Below the pieces are notes generated by a model that was not told the origin of the DNA, did no database searches, and saw only the letters and a list, made by a program, of their open reading frames with translations. Positions 38,880 to 48,330 of a stretch of 64,000 nucleotides of DNA are shown here, piece after piece. Both the position numbers and the translations under genes were made by a program. How positions within the stretch are numbered: position 1 is the stretch's first letter; each line of letters begins with the position of its first letter. Source of the stretch: CAVXSP01 sp963724645 (lineage in GTDB: Bacteria > Acidobacteriota > Vicinamibacteria > Vicinamibacterales > SCN-69-37); NCBI GenBank assembly GCA_963724645.1, contig CAVRVJ010000014.1:1-64000 (forward strand), read 5' to 3'.

Positions 38880-39908
38880 TCACGCGTCGGGGCGGACGCT
38901 GCGATACCCGTGTCGATGGTGGCGCTGCCACTGCCATGCGGTCCCCACGATATCGTCGAGTTGCCCGAACTTCGGCGTCCACGCCAATTCGCGCCGGACC
39001 CGATCGCTCGACGCCACCAGGCGCGCGGGATCGCCCGGCCGTCGCGGCCCGGCCTGGAACGGCACGGGCCGCCCGGTCACCCGTTCGACGCTCGCGAGCA
39101 GCTCCCGGACGGATGTGCCGTGTCCGGTGCCCAGATTGTAGGCCGTCGACGGCCCCGAGGCTTCGAGCGCCCGAAGCGCGGCGACGTGAGCCTCCGCCAG
39201 GTCCGTGACATGCACGAAGTCGCGGATGCACGTGCCATCCGGCGTCGGATAGTCATCACCGAATATCGTCAACGGCGGCCCGCCGAGCACGGAGTCGAGC
39301 GCGAGCGGGATGACGTGCTCTTCCGGATGATGGGCTTCCCCGATGAGTCCGGAGGGGTCGGCGCCGGCTGCGTTGAAATATCGAAACGCCGCCCACTGCA
39401 GGCCATGTGCGCGCGAGAGATGAGGCAGCGCCCGCTCGACGGCCAGCTTGGTCTCGCCGTACGCGTTGATGGGCTTCTGCGGATGCGTCTCGTCGATCGG
39501 CGTCGTGAGTGGCTCCCCAAACGTGGCCGCCGTCGACGAGAACACGAACCGGGTCACGCCAGCGTCGATCATCGCGCCAAGGACGGTCAGGGTGCCAATG
39601 ACGTTCGTCTGGTAGTACGTCATCGGCTCGCGAACCGACGCGCCGACCGAAAGTTTGGCCGCGAAGTGCAACACGGCCTCGGCCGCCGAGTCGCGCAGCG
39701 CGCGTGCGATCGCCCCGGCGTCCTCGATGGCCCCGCGCACAAGCCGAATCGACCGGCGGGGAAAGGCGGCGGCGAGCACGTCGACCGCCTCGGCATGTCC
39801 CGCCGACAAGTCGTCGTAGACCACGACGTCGTACCCGGCGGCCGCCAGCGCCATCACGGCGTGGCTGCCGACATACCCGGCCCCACCCGTCACGAGGACC
39901 GCGCTCAC
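38880..39908 (-). CDS. galE: UDP-glucose 4-epimerase
   Basis: 342 residues from the GTG at 39908, whose GTGA overlaps the ugd stop; the frame remains open 46 codons further, but those lie inside ugd and lack family sense. It interconverts UDP-glucose and UDP-galactose. NAD motif VTGGAGYVGSHAV (residues 5-17), FSSTAATFGEP with the catalytic Ser/Thr, and the YGETK (YxxxK) pair. IRDFVHVTDLAEAH and YNLGTGHGTSV are typical of the C-terminal half. Confidence 0.93.
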   Translation of the reverse strand: MSAVLVTGGAGYVGSHAVMALAAAGYDVVVYDDLSAGHAEAVDVLAAAFPRRSIRLVRGAIEDAGAIARALRDSAAEAVLHFAAKLSVGASVREPMTYYQTNVIGTLTVLGAMIDAGVTRFVFSSTAATFGEPLTTPIDETHPQKPINAYGETKLAVERALPHLSRAHGLQWAAFRYFNAAGADPSGLIGEAHHPEEHVIPLALDSVLGGPPLTIFGDDYPTPDGTCIRDFVHVTDLAEAHVAALRALEASGPSTAYNLGTGHGTSVRELLASVERVTGRPVPFQAGPRRPGDPARLVASSDRVRRELAWTPKFGQLDDIVGTAWQWQRHHRHGYRSVRPDA

Positions 39909-41206
39909 GGACGCCCGATGGACGAGTAGGTGAAGCCGAGATTCCGCATTTCGCCAGGATCGTACAGGTTGCGTCCGTCGAAGATCAGCGGCGCTTTGAG
40001 CAACTGCTTCATCTTGTCGAAGTCGGGCTCGCGGAATTCGTTCCACTCCGTCACGATGAGCAGCGCGTCGGCGCCCGTCAGGGCCTGATACGCGTTCGCG
40101 GCGTGGTGAATCCTGTTCCTGAACAGGCCACGCGCGACCTCGCGCGCTTCAGGATCGTAGGCCCGCACCCTCGCGCCGCGGGCGAGCAGACCCTCGATGA
40201 TCGTGATCGCCGGCGCTTCGCGCATGTCGTCGGTCCGCGGCTTGAACGCCAGCCCCCACACGGCAATCGTCCGGCCCTTCAGCGACCGGCCGAAATGCCG
40301 GTCGAGGCGCTGCAGCAGCCGCTGCTTCTGCGTCGCGTTCACCTCTTCGACCGCCTGCAGAATCTTGAACTTGTATTTCTTCTGCGATGAGGACTTCACC
40401 AGCGCCTTGACGTCTTTCGGGAAACAGCTGCCGCCGTACCCGACGCCTGGAAACAGGAATGACGGGCCGATCCGCCGATCGGCGGCCATCGCCTGGCGCA
40501 CTTTATCGACGTCGCCCCCGAACAGTTCACAAACGTTCGCGATCTCGTTCATGAACGAGATGCGGGTCGCCAGCATCGCGTTCGCCGCGTACTTGCACAG
40601 TTCCGCGCTCGCGCAATCCATCACCATGATCGGCGCGCCCGTCCGGGTGAAGGGTCGATAGAGCTCCTGCATGATCTTCGCGGCGCGGGCGTCGGACGCC
40701 CCGATGACTACGCGATCGGGCTTCAGAAAATCGTCGACGGCGGCGCCCTGCTTCAGGAACTCGGGATTGCTGACCACGCTGAAAGGGTGCCGCGTGCGCC
40801 GAGCGATCGTCTGGTGCACGAGATCGGCGGTGCCCGCCGGCACCGTGCTCTTGTCGACGATGACCCGGTAGCCGTTCATCGCGCGAGCGATCTCGTCGGC
40901 CGCGCCAAGGACGTGCTGCAAATCCGCCGATCCGTCCTCGCCCGTCGGAGTGCCCACCGCAATGAACACGACTTCGGTCCGCCGAACGGCGTCGGCCAGG
41001 TCGCGTGTAAACGTCAGGCGCTTCAGGTCGCGATTCTGCCGGACGATTTCTTCCAGACCCGGCTCGTAAATCGGAATCTTGCCCCGGCGCAACATCGCCA
41101 CCTTGGCCGCGTCCTTGTCGACGCAGATCACGTGGTGTCCGGTCTCTGCAAAACAGGCTCCCACGACGAGCCCAACATAGCCTGTGCCGATGACTGCGAT
41201 TCTCAT
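39905..41206 (-). CDS. ugd: UDP-glucose 6-dehydrogenase
   Basis: 433 residues, ATG start. It oxidises UDP-glucose to UDP-glucuronate with 2 NAD+. Rossmann motif GTGYVGLVVGACFAETG (7-23), TVPAGTADLV, NPEFLKQGAAVDDFLKPDRV, catalytic cysteine in GVGYGGSCFPKDVKAL (about 262), and the C-terminal domain WGLAFKPRTDDMREAPAITI. It is first in the minus-strand array. Its product is the substrate of the UDP-glucuronate decarboxylase at 48331. Confidence 0.96.
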   Translation of the reverse strand: MRIAVIGTGYVGLVVGACFAETGHHVICVDKDAAKVAMLRRGKIPIYEPGLEEIVRQNRDLKRLTFTRDLADAVRRTEVVFIAVGTPTGEDGSADLQHVLGAADEIARAMNGYRVIVDKSTVPAGTADLVHQTIARRTRHPFSVVSNPEFLKQGAAVDDFLKPDRVVIGASDARAAKIMQELYRPFTRTGAPIMVMDCASAELCKYAANAMLATRISFMNEIANVCELFGGDVDKVRQAMAADRRIGPSFLFPGVGYGGSCFPKDVKALVKSSSQKKYKFKILQAVEEVNATQKQRLLQRLDRHFGRSLKGRTIAVWGLAFKPRTDDMREAPAITIIEGLLARGARVRAYDPEAREVARGLFRNRIHHAANAYQALTGADALLIVTEWNEFREPDFDKMKQLLKAPLIFDGRNLYDPGEMRNLGFTYSSIGRP

Positions 41207-41361
41207 CCCTTGTCCGGCCCCCTGGTGACGCTCTCTACCGTTGCGCGCCCTTCCGCGGCGATTTCGGCGCTCGAAAAACTCCTCAAGGTATCATTTGTGT
41301 CGAAAAGCAGTCAACCGATTGACACATAAACACTTAGCGAAGGCAGCCGACTGAGCGCAAG

Positions 41362-41446
41362 CCATGAGTGCGCGCGAACGGCGCGGGGATCCAGGGGTCT
41401 CCGCACGTGAGCGCGTCGGGGGGTCCGGAGGGCAGAGTCCCCCGGA
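41362..41446. repeat. G-rich hairpin repeat, single copy (same family as 57974-58215)
   Basis: It has the same order of blocks as the tandem repeat upstream of mnmA: GCGCGAACGGCG, a G-run block, GTGAGCGCGT, GGGGGGTCCGGAGGG, then AGTCCCCCGGA. The end touches the TTG start codon at 41447. The G-run and C-run arms can fold into a hairpin just before the coding region. Between this and ugd (41207-41361) there is a perfect TTGACA at 41318 but no good -10 with it. Confidence 0.6.
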
Positions 41447-42571
41447 TTGATTACCTTGCAGATTCTGATCGACTATCGGCCAGCGCTCCGACACCGCACC
41501 GGCGTCGGCGAGTACGTCCACGAGCTGGCCGCGGCCTTGATGCGTCTCCCACTACCTGCCGGCGAAGAGCTGACGCTGTTTTCGTCATCGTGGAAGGACC
41601 GCCTGCCCAAAGACGTGATTCCGGGCGCGTTGACAATCGACCGGCGGATTCCGGTGCGACTCCTCAATCTTGCCTGGCATCGCCTGCACTGGCCGCCGAT
41701 TGAACGCCTGACCGGCCGCACATTCGACGTGGTCCAATCGGCGCATCCGCTGCCGATTCCTTCGCGAGCGGCTGCGCAGATCGTCATGGTGCATGATCTG
41801 GATTTTCTCGACCACCCCGAGCGCACACGCCGCGAAATCCGGCGGGACTACGCGGCCTTGACCCCCCGCGCCGTGCTGGAGGCCGACCACGTGCTGGTGA
41901 ATTCGAAACACACCGGCCTCGACGTGGAGCGCCGCCTTGGCGTACCGTCCGACCGGATCTCGGTCTGCTCGCCCGGCGTGCCTTCGTGGCACCGACGGAC
42001 GGACGAGCCGCCGGGGGCCGTGGTGCTGTTTTTCGGCACGCTCGAGCCGCGCAAGAACATCGGCGTCCTGCTCGACGCCTACGTCAAGCTGCTCGCGGGC
42101 GGCGTCCCGGTTCCAAGACTGGTGCTGGCCGGCGCAACGCCCCCGGAGGCCGCGCCGCTGGTTGCGCGCGCCGCCACGCCGCCCCTCCAGGGCCACGTCG
42201 ACGTCCTCGGCTATGTCGAGGCCGAGCACCGGCTCGATCTCTACCGCCGGGCCCTCGTGCTCGTCATGCCGTCTCATGCCGAAGGATTCGGCATTCCGGC
42301 ACTCGAGGCAATGACACTGGGGGTGCCGGTCATCGTCGCCAACCGCGGCGCGCTCCCCGAAGTCGTCGGCGAGGCCGGGTTGCTGATCGATCCAGACGAT
42401 GCGGGCGCACTTGCGGATGCCCTTGGACGGGTCACGGCCGACCGTGCGCTTCGCGATCGCCTCCGCGAGGCCGGCTGGCTGCAGGCGCAGCGGTTCCAGT
42501 GGTCGCAAACCGCCGCGCGAACACGCGAGGCATGGGCAATGGCCGTGGAACATCGGAGACGCCGGGCGTGA
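41447..42571 (+). CDS. GT4-family glycosyltransferase
   Basis: 374 residues from a TTG (41447); another TTG three codons later is equally likely and there is no clear ribosome-binding site. GT-B fold: N-terminal IDYRPALRHRTGVGEYVHEL, and a donor site FFGTLEPRKNIGVLLDAYVK plus the EX7E motif in EGFGIPALEAMTLGVPVIVA. Retaining enzyme using a nucleotide sugar. First gene of the plus-strand exopolysaccharide cluster; stop overlaps the next start (GTGA). Confidence 0.88.
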   Translation: MITLQILIDYRPALRHRTGVGEYVHELAAALMRLPLPAGEELTLFSSSWKDRLPKDVIPGALTIDRRIPVRLLNLAWHRLHWPPIERLTGRTFDVVQSAHPLPIPSRAAAQIVMVHDLDFLDHPERTRREIRRDYAALTPRAVLEADHVLVNSKHTGLDVERRLGVPSDRISVCSPGVPSWHRRTDEPPGAVVLFFGTLEPRKNIGVLLDAYVKLLAGGVPVPRLVLAGATPPEAAPLVARAATPPLQGHVDVLGYVEAEHRLDLYRRALVLVMPSHAEGFGIPALEAMTLGVPVIVANRGALPEVVGEAGLLIDPDDAGALADALGRVTADRALRDRLREAGWLQAQRFQWSQTAARTREAWAMAVEHRRRRA

Positions 42572-43672
42572 GCGGCCCAGGACGCTTGCGGCCGCTGCAC
42601 ATCGGGATCGACGCGCGCGAGCTGCTGGGACAACCGACCGGCGTCGGCCGCTTTTTGCGTGAGGTGCTGCAGGCCTGGTCCGAGTCGCCGGAGACGCCGC
42701 ACCGCTTCGCGCTCTTCGCGCCGGAGGCTCCGCCCGCATGGACGGCCGCACTCGGCCCAAGATTTTCCACACACGTCGCGCCTGGAATGCGTGGCGGCAC
42801 GTGGTGGGAACAGGTGCATCTGCCGCGGCTCGTCGAGATCGACCGGCGTCGACGTGCTGCTCGCCCCGGGATACACGTCGCCGCTTCGGCTGGCTCGGCC
42901 GTCCGTTCTCGTCATTCACGACGTGTCGTTCTTTGCGCGGCCAGAATGGTTTGGATGGCGCGAGGGGCTTCGCCGGCGCTGGTTGACCAAGGCGGCTGCG
43001 CGCCGGGCGCACTCGGTCGTCACGGTCTCGGAGTTCTCCGCCGGCGAGATCGCGCGGTGGATCGGCGTGCCGCGCGACCGCATCCACGTCGTACGGCACG
43101 GGAGACCGCGCGCACAGCCGGCCGCGGTCGGAGACCGTCCGCCCCTCGTCCTGTTCGTCGGATCGCTGTTCAATCGACGCCGGGTTCCCGAACTGCTTGA
43201 CGCGTTCGCCCGCGCGGCGGCGCGCGTGCCCGACGCGCGGCTCGTGCTGGTCGGCGACAACCGGACGAATCCGCGGATCGATCCCCTCGCAGTAGCGAAC
43301 GAATTGGGCGTGGCTGACCGGGTCGAGTGGCGCGCCTATGTGCCGGACGAAGAGCTCGAGCGGCTCTACAGGTCCGCCCGGGTGTTTGCGTTCCTGTCCG
43401 ACTACGAGGGGTTCGCGCTGACGCCCCTCGAGGCGCTGACCCACGGCGCCGCCCCGGTGCTCCTGGACACGGCTGTCGCACGCGAGGTGTACGGCCCGGC
43501 CGCCCGTCTGGTCCCGCCTGATGCGGACCGGATTGCCGCCGCGCTCGTCGATCTCCTCACCGACGAGGACGCGCGGGCGGCGCTCGTGGCCGAGGGACGC
43601 CGGCTGATGGATCGATACTCCTGGACCGAGGCTGCGTCGCTCTTGCTCGACGCGATCGAGCGCGCGGTATGA
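42568..43672 (+). CDS. GT4-family glycosyltransferase, one frameshift
   Basis: Starts at the GTG 42568 with PLHIGIDARELLGQPTGVGR. The frame is lost at about 42845 in a GATCGACCGGCGTCG stretch, one base out, and resumes as TGVDVLLAPGYTSPLRLARP in the frame that ends at 43672. The C-terminal half holds VLFVGSLFNRRRVPELLDAF and the EX7E region SDYEGFALTPLEALTHGAAP. Repaired length is about 367 residues. Either a sequencing slip or a recent mutation; the neighbours on both sides overlap and are intact. ATGA overlap with the next gene. Confidence 0.82.
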
Positions 43673-44490
43673 CGTCAGCGCTCGACATCATCATCGTCAG
43701 CTACAACACGCGCGAGGATCTACTGGCGTGCCTGGAGACGATTGGCGCTCATCCGCCCTCGGCAGGGTACCGCGTGATCGTGGTGGACAACGCATCGACG
43801 GACGACAGCGCAGAAGCCGTCCGCACGCGCCACCCCGGCGTTGAGGTGATCGCCCTCAAGCGCAACGCCGGATTTGGTGCGGCCAACAACATCGCCATCC
43901 GCTCATCGACGGCGCCGCTCATTCTTCTGCTCAACAGCGACACGCTGGTGACCGCCGGCGCCCTTGATGCGCTCGTCGATCGGCTCCGCGAGACCGGCGC
44001 GGTCGCGGCCGGTCCGCGTCTGGTCAACGTCTCCGGGGCCTCCGGGCGTCCGGAGATTTCCTACGGACGAATGCTGTCGCCGGCCGGAGAGCTGGCGCAG
44101 CGGCTGCGTCAGCGCGCGGCGCACGCCTCCAGTTGGATGGCGAGGCGCTACGTCGCCCATCTGCTCTCTCGAGAGCGGTTCGTCGACTGGGTGAGCGGGG
44201 CGTGCCTGCTCGTGCGCCGCGAGGCGGCAGTCGCCGCTGGACTCTTCGACGAGCGCTACTTTCTGTACGAGGAGGACGTCGATTTCTGCGCGGCCTTGCG
44301 CGCACGCGGCGGCCGTGTCCTGTTCACACCGCGAGCGGAAATCATCCACCGCCGCGGGCGCTCGCGTCTTGCCGCGGGATCGCTCGCCGAAGTCGAGTAC
44401 GACCGGAGCCATCTCGCGTTCTACCAGAAACACGCCCCTGCCTGGGTTCCCTGGCTGCGCTGGTGGTTGAAGATTCGAGGACGCCTTTGA
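43669..44490 (+). CDS. GT2-family glycosyltransferase (rhamnosyltransferase-like)
   Basis: 273 residues, ATG start. IIIVSYNTREDLLACLETIG (about 6-25), VIVVDNASTDDSAEAVR, RNAGFGAANNIAI and LLLNSDTLV (the DxD equivalent is NSD). The later WVSGACLLVRREAAVAAGLF, DERYFLYEEDVDFCAALRAR (EEDVD, catalytic base region) is the pattern of WbbL/RfbN-like enzymes that add rhamnose or similar sugars to lipid-linked chains. Inverting, GT-A fold, cytoplasmic face of the membrane. Confidence 0.88.
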   Translation: MTSALDIIIVSYNTREDLLACLETIGAHPPSAGYRVIVVDNASTDDSAEAVRTRHPGVEVIALKRNAGFGAANNIAIRSSTAPLILLLNSDTLVTAGALDALVDRLRETGAVAAGPRLVNVSGASGRPEISYGRMLSPAGELAQRLRQRAAHASSWMARRYVAHLLSRERFVDWVSGACLLVRREAAVAAGLFDERYFLYEEDVDFCAALRARGGRVLFTPRAEIIHRRGRSRLAAGSLAEVEYDRSHLAFYQKHAPAWVPWLRWWLKIRGRL

Positions 44491-44539
44491 GGAAGCGTGC
44501 CGGCTCACCTTTCGCACTCTCACCCTACAATGAATACGA

Positions 44540-45659
44540 ATGCGCATCGCCATTGATGCCCGCAAGCTGCACGACTACGGCATCGGGACGTACGTTCGGA
44601 ATCTGGTCGGCCAGTTGGCCAGGCAGGATGGAACTGACACGTACGCCTTGATCTGCCGATCGGCGGATGCGGCGTTCGTGCGCGGCCTCGGGCCGAACTT
44701 CGAGCCGATCATCGAGCGGGCCGGCAACTACTCCGTGCTCGAGCAAATCGCCGTGCCGTTCGCGTTGCGCCGGGCCCGGATCGATCTGTTTCATGCGCCG
44801 CATTATGTCGTCTCTCCGTTGACGTCGGTCCCGACAGTCGTCACGATTCACGACTGCATCCACCTCCGGTTTCCACAATACCTTCCCAACCGCGCCGCGC
44901 ACCTCTATGCGCGCGCGATGATGACGATGGCGGCGCGGCGGGCGCGCCGGATCCTGACGGTCTCGCAGGCCTCGAAGGACGACATCCAACGCTACCTGAA
45001 GGTATCCGCCGGCAAGATCGAGGTCATCTACAACGCTCTGGACGAACGGCTGGCGACGCCGCCCGCGGAAGAGGAGATCACGCGCGTCCGCGAGCGTTTC
45101 CAGCTCCGGTCGTCCTTCATTCTCTATGCCGGCAATATCAAGCCGCACAAGAACGTCGATCGGCTGATCGAAGCCTTCGCCATCGTCCGGCGCCAGCATA
45201 GCGAGCTGAAGCTGCTCATCATTGGCGACGAGATCTCGAAGTACCAGAACCTGCGGCGGCTGGTGCACACCTTCCAATTGCACCAGCACGTACGGTTCCT
45301 GGGCTTCGTCCCCGACGAGACGCTTGCGGTCCTGTATCGGCTGGCCGCCGTGTTCGTGTTCCCTTCCCTCTATGAGGGATTCGGGCTGCCGCCGCTGGAA
45401 GCCATGGCCAGCGGCACGCCGGTCATCACGTCCAACGTCTCGTCGCTGCCCGAAGTCGTCGACGACGCGGCCCTGCTGATCGATCCGATGAACCCGGGAG
45501 CGATTGCCGAAGCGATGAGGCGCGTGCTCGAGGACCCGGCGCTCCGAGCGGATCTCGATCCGCCGCGGATGCGAGCGCGTCAAGACCTTCTCCTGGCAGC
45601 GATCGGCGGCGCGTACGCTCGAGGTCTATCGCGAGGTTCTGGACGAGTGTCGCCGGTAA
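44540..45659 (+). CDS. GT4-family glycosyltransferase, frame lost near its end
   Basis: ATG at 44540, MRIAIDARKLHDYGIGTYVR, mannosyltransferase-like GT-B protein with ILYAGNIKPHKNVDRLIEAF and EX7E in YEGFGLPPLEAMASGTPVIT. Near 45553 the reading frame departs from family sense. The neighbouring frame from there gives CERVKTFSWQRSAARTLEVY and REVLDECRR then TAA at 45657-45659, the expected C-terminus. So the true gene ends at 45659, and the open frame running on into the next gene is caused by one extra base. About 372 residues when repaired. Confidence 0.82.
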
Positions 45660-46825
45660 TGGACCGCCTGGCCGAAACGACTCCCGAGGAAGAGGCGTCC
45701 CGTTCGGCCGTCCTCAACGGACGCCGCGTGGCGCTGGTGCACGACTGGCTCACCGGCATGCGCGGCGGCGAGAAAGTGCTCGAGTCGATTTGCCGTCTGT
45801 TCCCGTCGGCCGGGCTGGTTACTCTTGTGCACGTGCCGGGCGCCGTCTCAGCCGTCATCGAGCGGAGGTCCATTCGCACCTCGTGGATTCAACGGCTGCC
45901 CGGTTCGGCGCGTCTCTATCGGCAGTATCTGCCTCTGTTCCCCACCGCCATCGAGCTGCTGGATTTCGATGACGTGGATCTGATCATCTCGACGAGCCAC
46001 TGCGCGGCGAAGGCGGTGATAGGGAGAAGCGACGCGATCCATGTGTGCTATTGCCACACGCCGATGCGCTACGTGTGGGATCAGTTCGATGCGTACTTCG
46101 GCGTCGACCGGCTCGGTCCGATCGGCAGCGCCGCGGCGCGGCACGTCGCGGCCTGGCTGGCACGCTGGGATCGCGAGACCGCGAAGCGGGTAACGCGCTT
46201 CGTGGCAAACTCCCGGCACGTTGCGGGTCGGATCGCCCGGTACTATAATCGTCGGGCGACCGTCGTCCACGCCCCTGTCGATACCTCGTTCTTTACGCCG
46301 GGCGCCGGGCGGACCGACGGATCGTTTCTGGTCGTCTCCGCGCTGGTGCCGTACAAGCGCGTGGAGATCGCGATCGAAGCCGCGGCCCTGGCGGGCGTCC
46401 GGCTGAAGATCGTGGGCACCGGACCCGACGAGGCCCGGCTGCGTGCGATTGCGGGGCCGACCGTCGAGTTTCTCGGCGCGCTGTCGAACGAACGGCTGCG
46501 GGAGGCCTATCGCGCGGCCCAGGCGCTCGTGTTGCCGGGGGAAGAGGATTTTGGGATTGCGCCGATCGAATCGCTCGCCTGCGGCCGCCCGGTGATCGCC
46601 CTGGCCCGCGGCGGCGCCTGTGAGACGATCGAGCCCGGCACAACCGGCCGGCTGGTCGCCGAGCCGGGTGCTCGGAGCTTCGCCGAGGCCATGCGGGATG
46701 TCGCGGGTCGAACGTTCGATCAGACGGCGCTCCGCGCGCGGGCGGATCGTTTTTCCTCCCGGCGCTTCGAGACCTCGTTTCGCGAAGTGCTCATCGAGAC
46801 GCTCTTGACCGACGCCGAATGGTAA
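45659..46825 (+). CDS. GT4-family glycosyltransferase (WbaZ-like)
   Basis: 388 residues from the ATG at 45659, which overlaps the TAA of the previous gene (TAATG). It contains RVALVHDWLTGMRGGEKVLE (about 25-44), VCYCHTPMRYVWDQFDAYFG, DTSFFTPGAGR, SALVPYKRVEIAIEAAALAG and the donor motif GEEDFGIAPIESLACGRPVI. This HDWLTGxRGGE plus CYCHTPMRYxWD combination is typical of mannosyl/rhamnosyl transferases of capsule and O-antigen loci. It overlaps the next gene by 7 nt. Confidence 0.88.
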   Translation: MDRLAETTPEEEASRSAVLNGRRVALVHDWLTGMRGGEKVLESICRLFPSAGLVTLVHVPGAVSAVIERRSIRTSWIQRLPGSARLYRQYLPLFPTAIELLDFDDVDLIISTSHCAAKAVIGRSDAIHVCYCHTPMRYVWDQFDAYFGVDRLGPIGSAAARHVAAWLARWDRETAKRVTRFVANSRHVAGRIARYYNRRATVVHAPVDTSFFTPGAGRTDGSFLVVSALVPYKRVEIAIEAAALAGVRLKIVGTGPDEARLRAIAGPTVEFLGALSNERLREAYRAAQALVLPGEEDFGIAPIESLACGRPVIALARGGACETIEPGTTGRLVAEPGARSFAEAMRDVAGRTFDQTALRARADRFSSRRFETSFREVLIETLLTDAEW

Positions 46826-48252
46826 AGCGCTATAACCGACTCCTTGTCGCCATCCATGTGGTCGCCGATGTGGTATCGGCGGCCGGCGCATTCGGCCTCG
46901 CCTACTGGCTGAGGTTCGATTCGTTCTTCGCGGTGCTCGTTCCCATCACGCACGGCCCCCCGCTGCTTTCCGAGTACATCGCCGTCACGCCCTTCGTGGC
47001 GTTGCTGGTGCCGGTGGCCTTCCAGGTCCAGGGCCTCTATCGCCTGCGGCGGAGCCGGACGCGCGTCGACGATTTCTTCGCCGTGCTCGTCGGGTCCATC
47101 CTGGCGGTGCTCGCCGGCGTCGTCGGCACCCTCTTTGTGCAGGCGTATTACCCGGATTGGCGCATCAAGGACCCGGTGTCCCGCGGCGTCTGGGTGCTGT
47201 TCCTCGCGCTGAACGTGCTCTTCACGTTCGCGTCCCGCGAGGTCGTCCGGGACCTTCTGCGACGCCGCTGGCGCGCCGGCATCGGCCTCAAGCGTGTGCT
47301 GATCGTGGGCGCCGGCGATCTCGCCCGGATGGTGGCCGACCGCATTCTGGAGCATAGCGAGCTGGGCTTCCGGCTGCTCGGCTTCATCGATGACCGGCTC
47401 GGCCTGATCGACGGCGTCGGCCATCGCGGCCTACCGCTGCTCGGCACGGTGGCGGAGACCGCGGAAGTCTGCACCCGGGAGAAAGTGGACACGATCTACG
47501 TCGCGCTGCCGATCGAAGAGCACGTGAAGATGCTCGGCGTCGTCGAGTTCGCGAGCCGCGAGTGCATCGACGTCCATGTCGTGCCCGACCTGCTGCAATT
47601 CATCGCCCTCCGGGCCCGGCTCGAGGATCTCGACGGCCTGCCGATTATCAGCATCAACGACGTGCCCTTGCGCGGTCTCAACAGTGTCGTCAAGCGGGTC
47701 GTCGACGTCGTGCTCTCGCTCGGCGCGCTGCTGCTCGGAGCCGTGCCCGCGCTCATCGTGTCGTGGCTCATCAAGCGGACGTCGCGCGGGCCCGTTTTCT
47801 ATCGGCAGGAGCGCATGGGACTGGATGGCAAGCCGTTCACGGTCTACAAGTTTCGATCCATGCCGGTCGGCGCCGAGGACGTGACGGGACCGATCTGGGC
47901 GCCGGACAACGATCCGCGCGTGACACCGATCGGCCGGTGGCTCAGGCGGCACGACATCGACGAGCTGCCGCAATTCTGGAACGTGTTCAAAGGCGAGATG
48001 TCGATCGTGGGGCCGCGGCCCGAGCGGCCGTTTTTCGTCGCGCAATTCAAGCACCGCATTCCGCAGTACATGCTCCGCCACAAGGTCAAGGCGGGCATCA
48101 CCGGCTGGGCGCAGGTCAACGGCTGGCGCGGCAATACCTCGCTCGAGAAACGTATCGAGTTCGATCTCTATTACATCGAGAACTGGTCGCTGTCACTCGA
48201 TCTCAAGATCATGTGGCTCACGGTCCTGCGGGGCCTCCACCGGCTGGCCTAG
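46819..48252 (+). CDS. Exopolysaccharide polyprenyl-phosphate glycosylphosphotransferase (WcaJ/WbaP type)
   Basis: 477 residues. It starts chain assembly by moving a sugar-1-phosphate from a UDP-sugar to undecaprenyl phosphate. Four or so N-terminal membrane segments (first LLVAIHVVADVVSAAGAFGL), a CoA-binding-like Rossmann domain (RVLIVGAGDLARMVADRILE), then the catalytic domain after one more helix: GPVFYRQERMGLDGKPFTVY, KFRSMPVGAEDV, DELPQFWNVFKGEMSIVGPR and VKAGITGWAQVNGWRGNTS. The full three-part architecture matches undecaprenyl-phosphate glucose phosphotransferases. It defines the locus as a Wzx/Wzy- or ABC-dependent polymer system, although no flippase or polymerase is seen in the window. 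Confidence 0.93.
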   Translation: MVKRYNRLLVAIHVVADVVSAAGAFGLAYWLRFDSFFAVLVPITHGPPLLSEYIAVTPFVALLVPVAFQVQGLYRLRRSRTRVDDFFAVLVGSILAVLAGVVGTLFVQAYYPDWRIKDPVSRGVWVLFLALNVLFTFASREVVRDLLRRRWRAGIGLKRVLIVGAGDLARMVADRILEHSELGFRLLGFIDDRLGLIDGVGHRGLPLLGTVAETAEVCTREKVDTIYVALPIEEHVKMLGVVEFASRECIDVHVVPDLLQFIALRARLEDLDGLPIISINDVPLRGLNSVVKRVVDVVLSLGALLLGAVPALIVSWLIKRTSRGPVFYRQERMGLDGKPFTVYKFRSMPVGAEDVTGPIWAPDNDPRVTPIGRWLRRHDIDELPQFWNVFKGEMSIVGPRPERPFFVAQFKHRIPQYMLRHKVKAGITGWAQVNGWRGNTSLEKRIEFDLYYIENWSLSLDLKIMWLTVLRGLHRLA

Positions 48253-48330
48253 GCACCTCACGGCCATTGCCTCGTTGCGCCCCGCCCCAGTCGCCTCACC
48301 GCCCCGCGGCCCCATTTCCCCATTTCTAAT

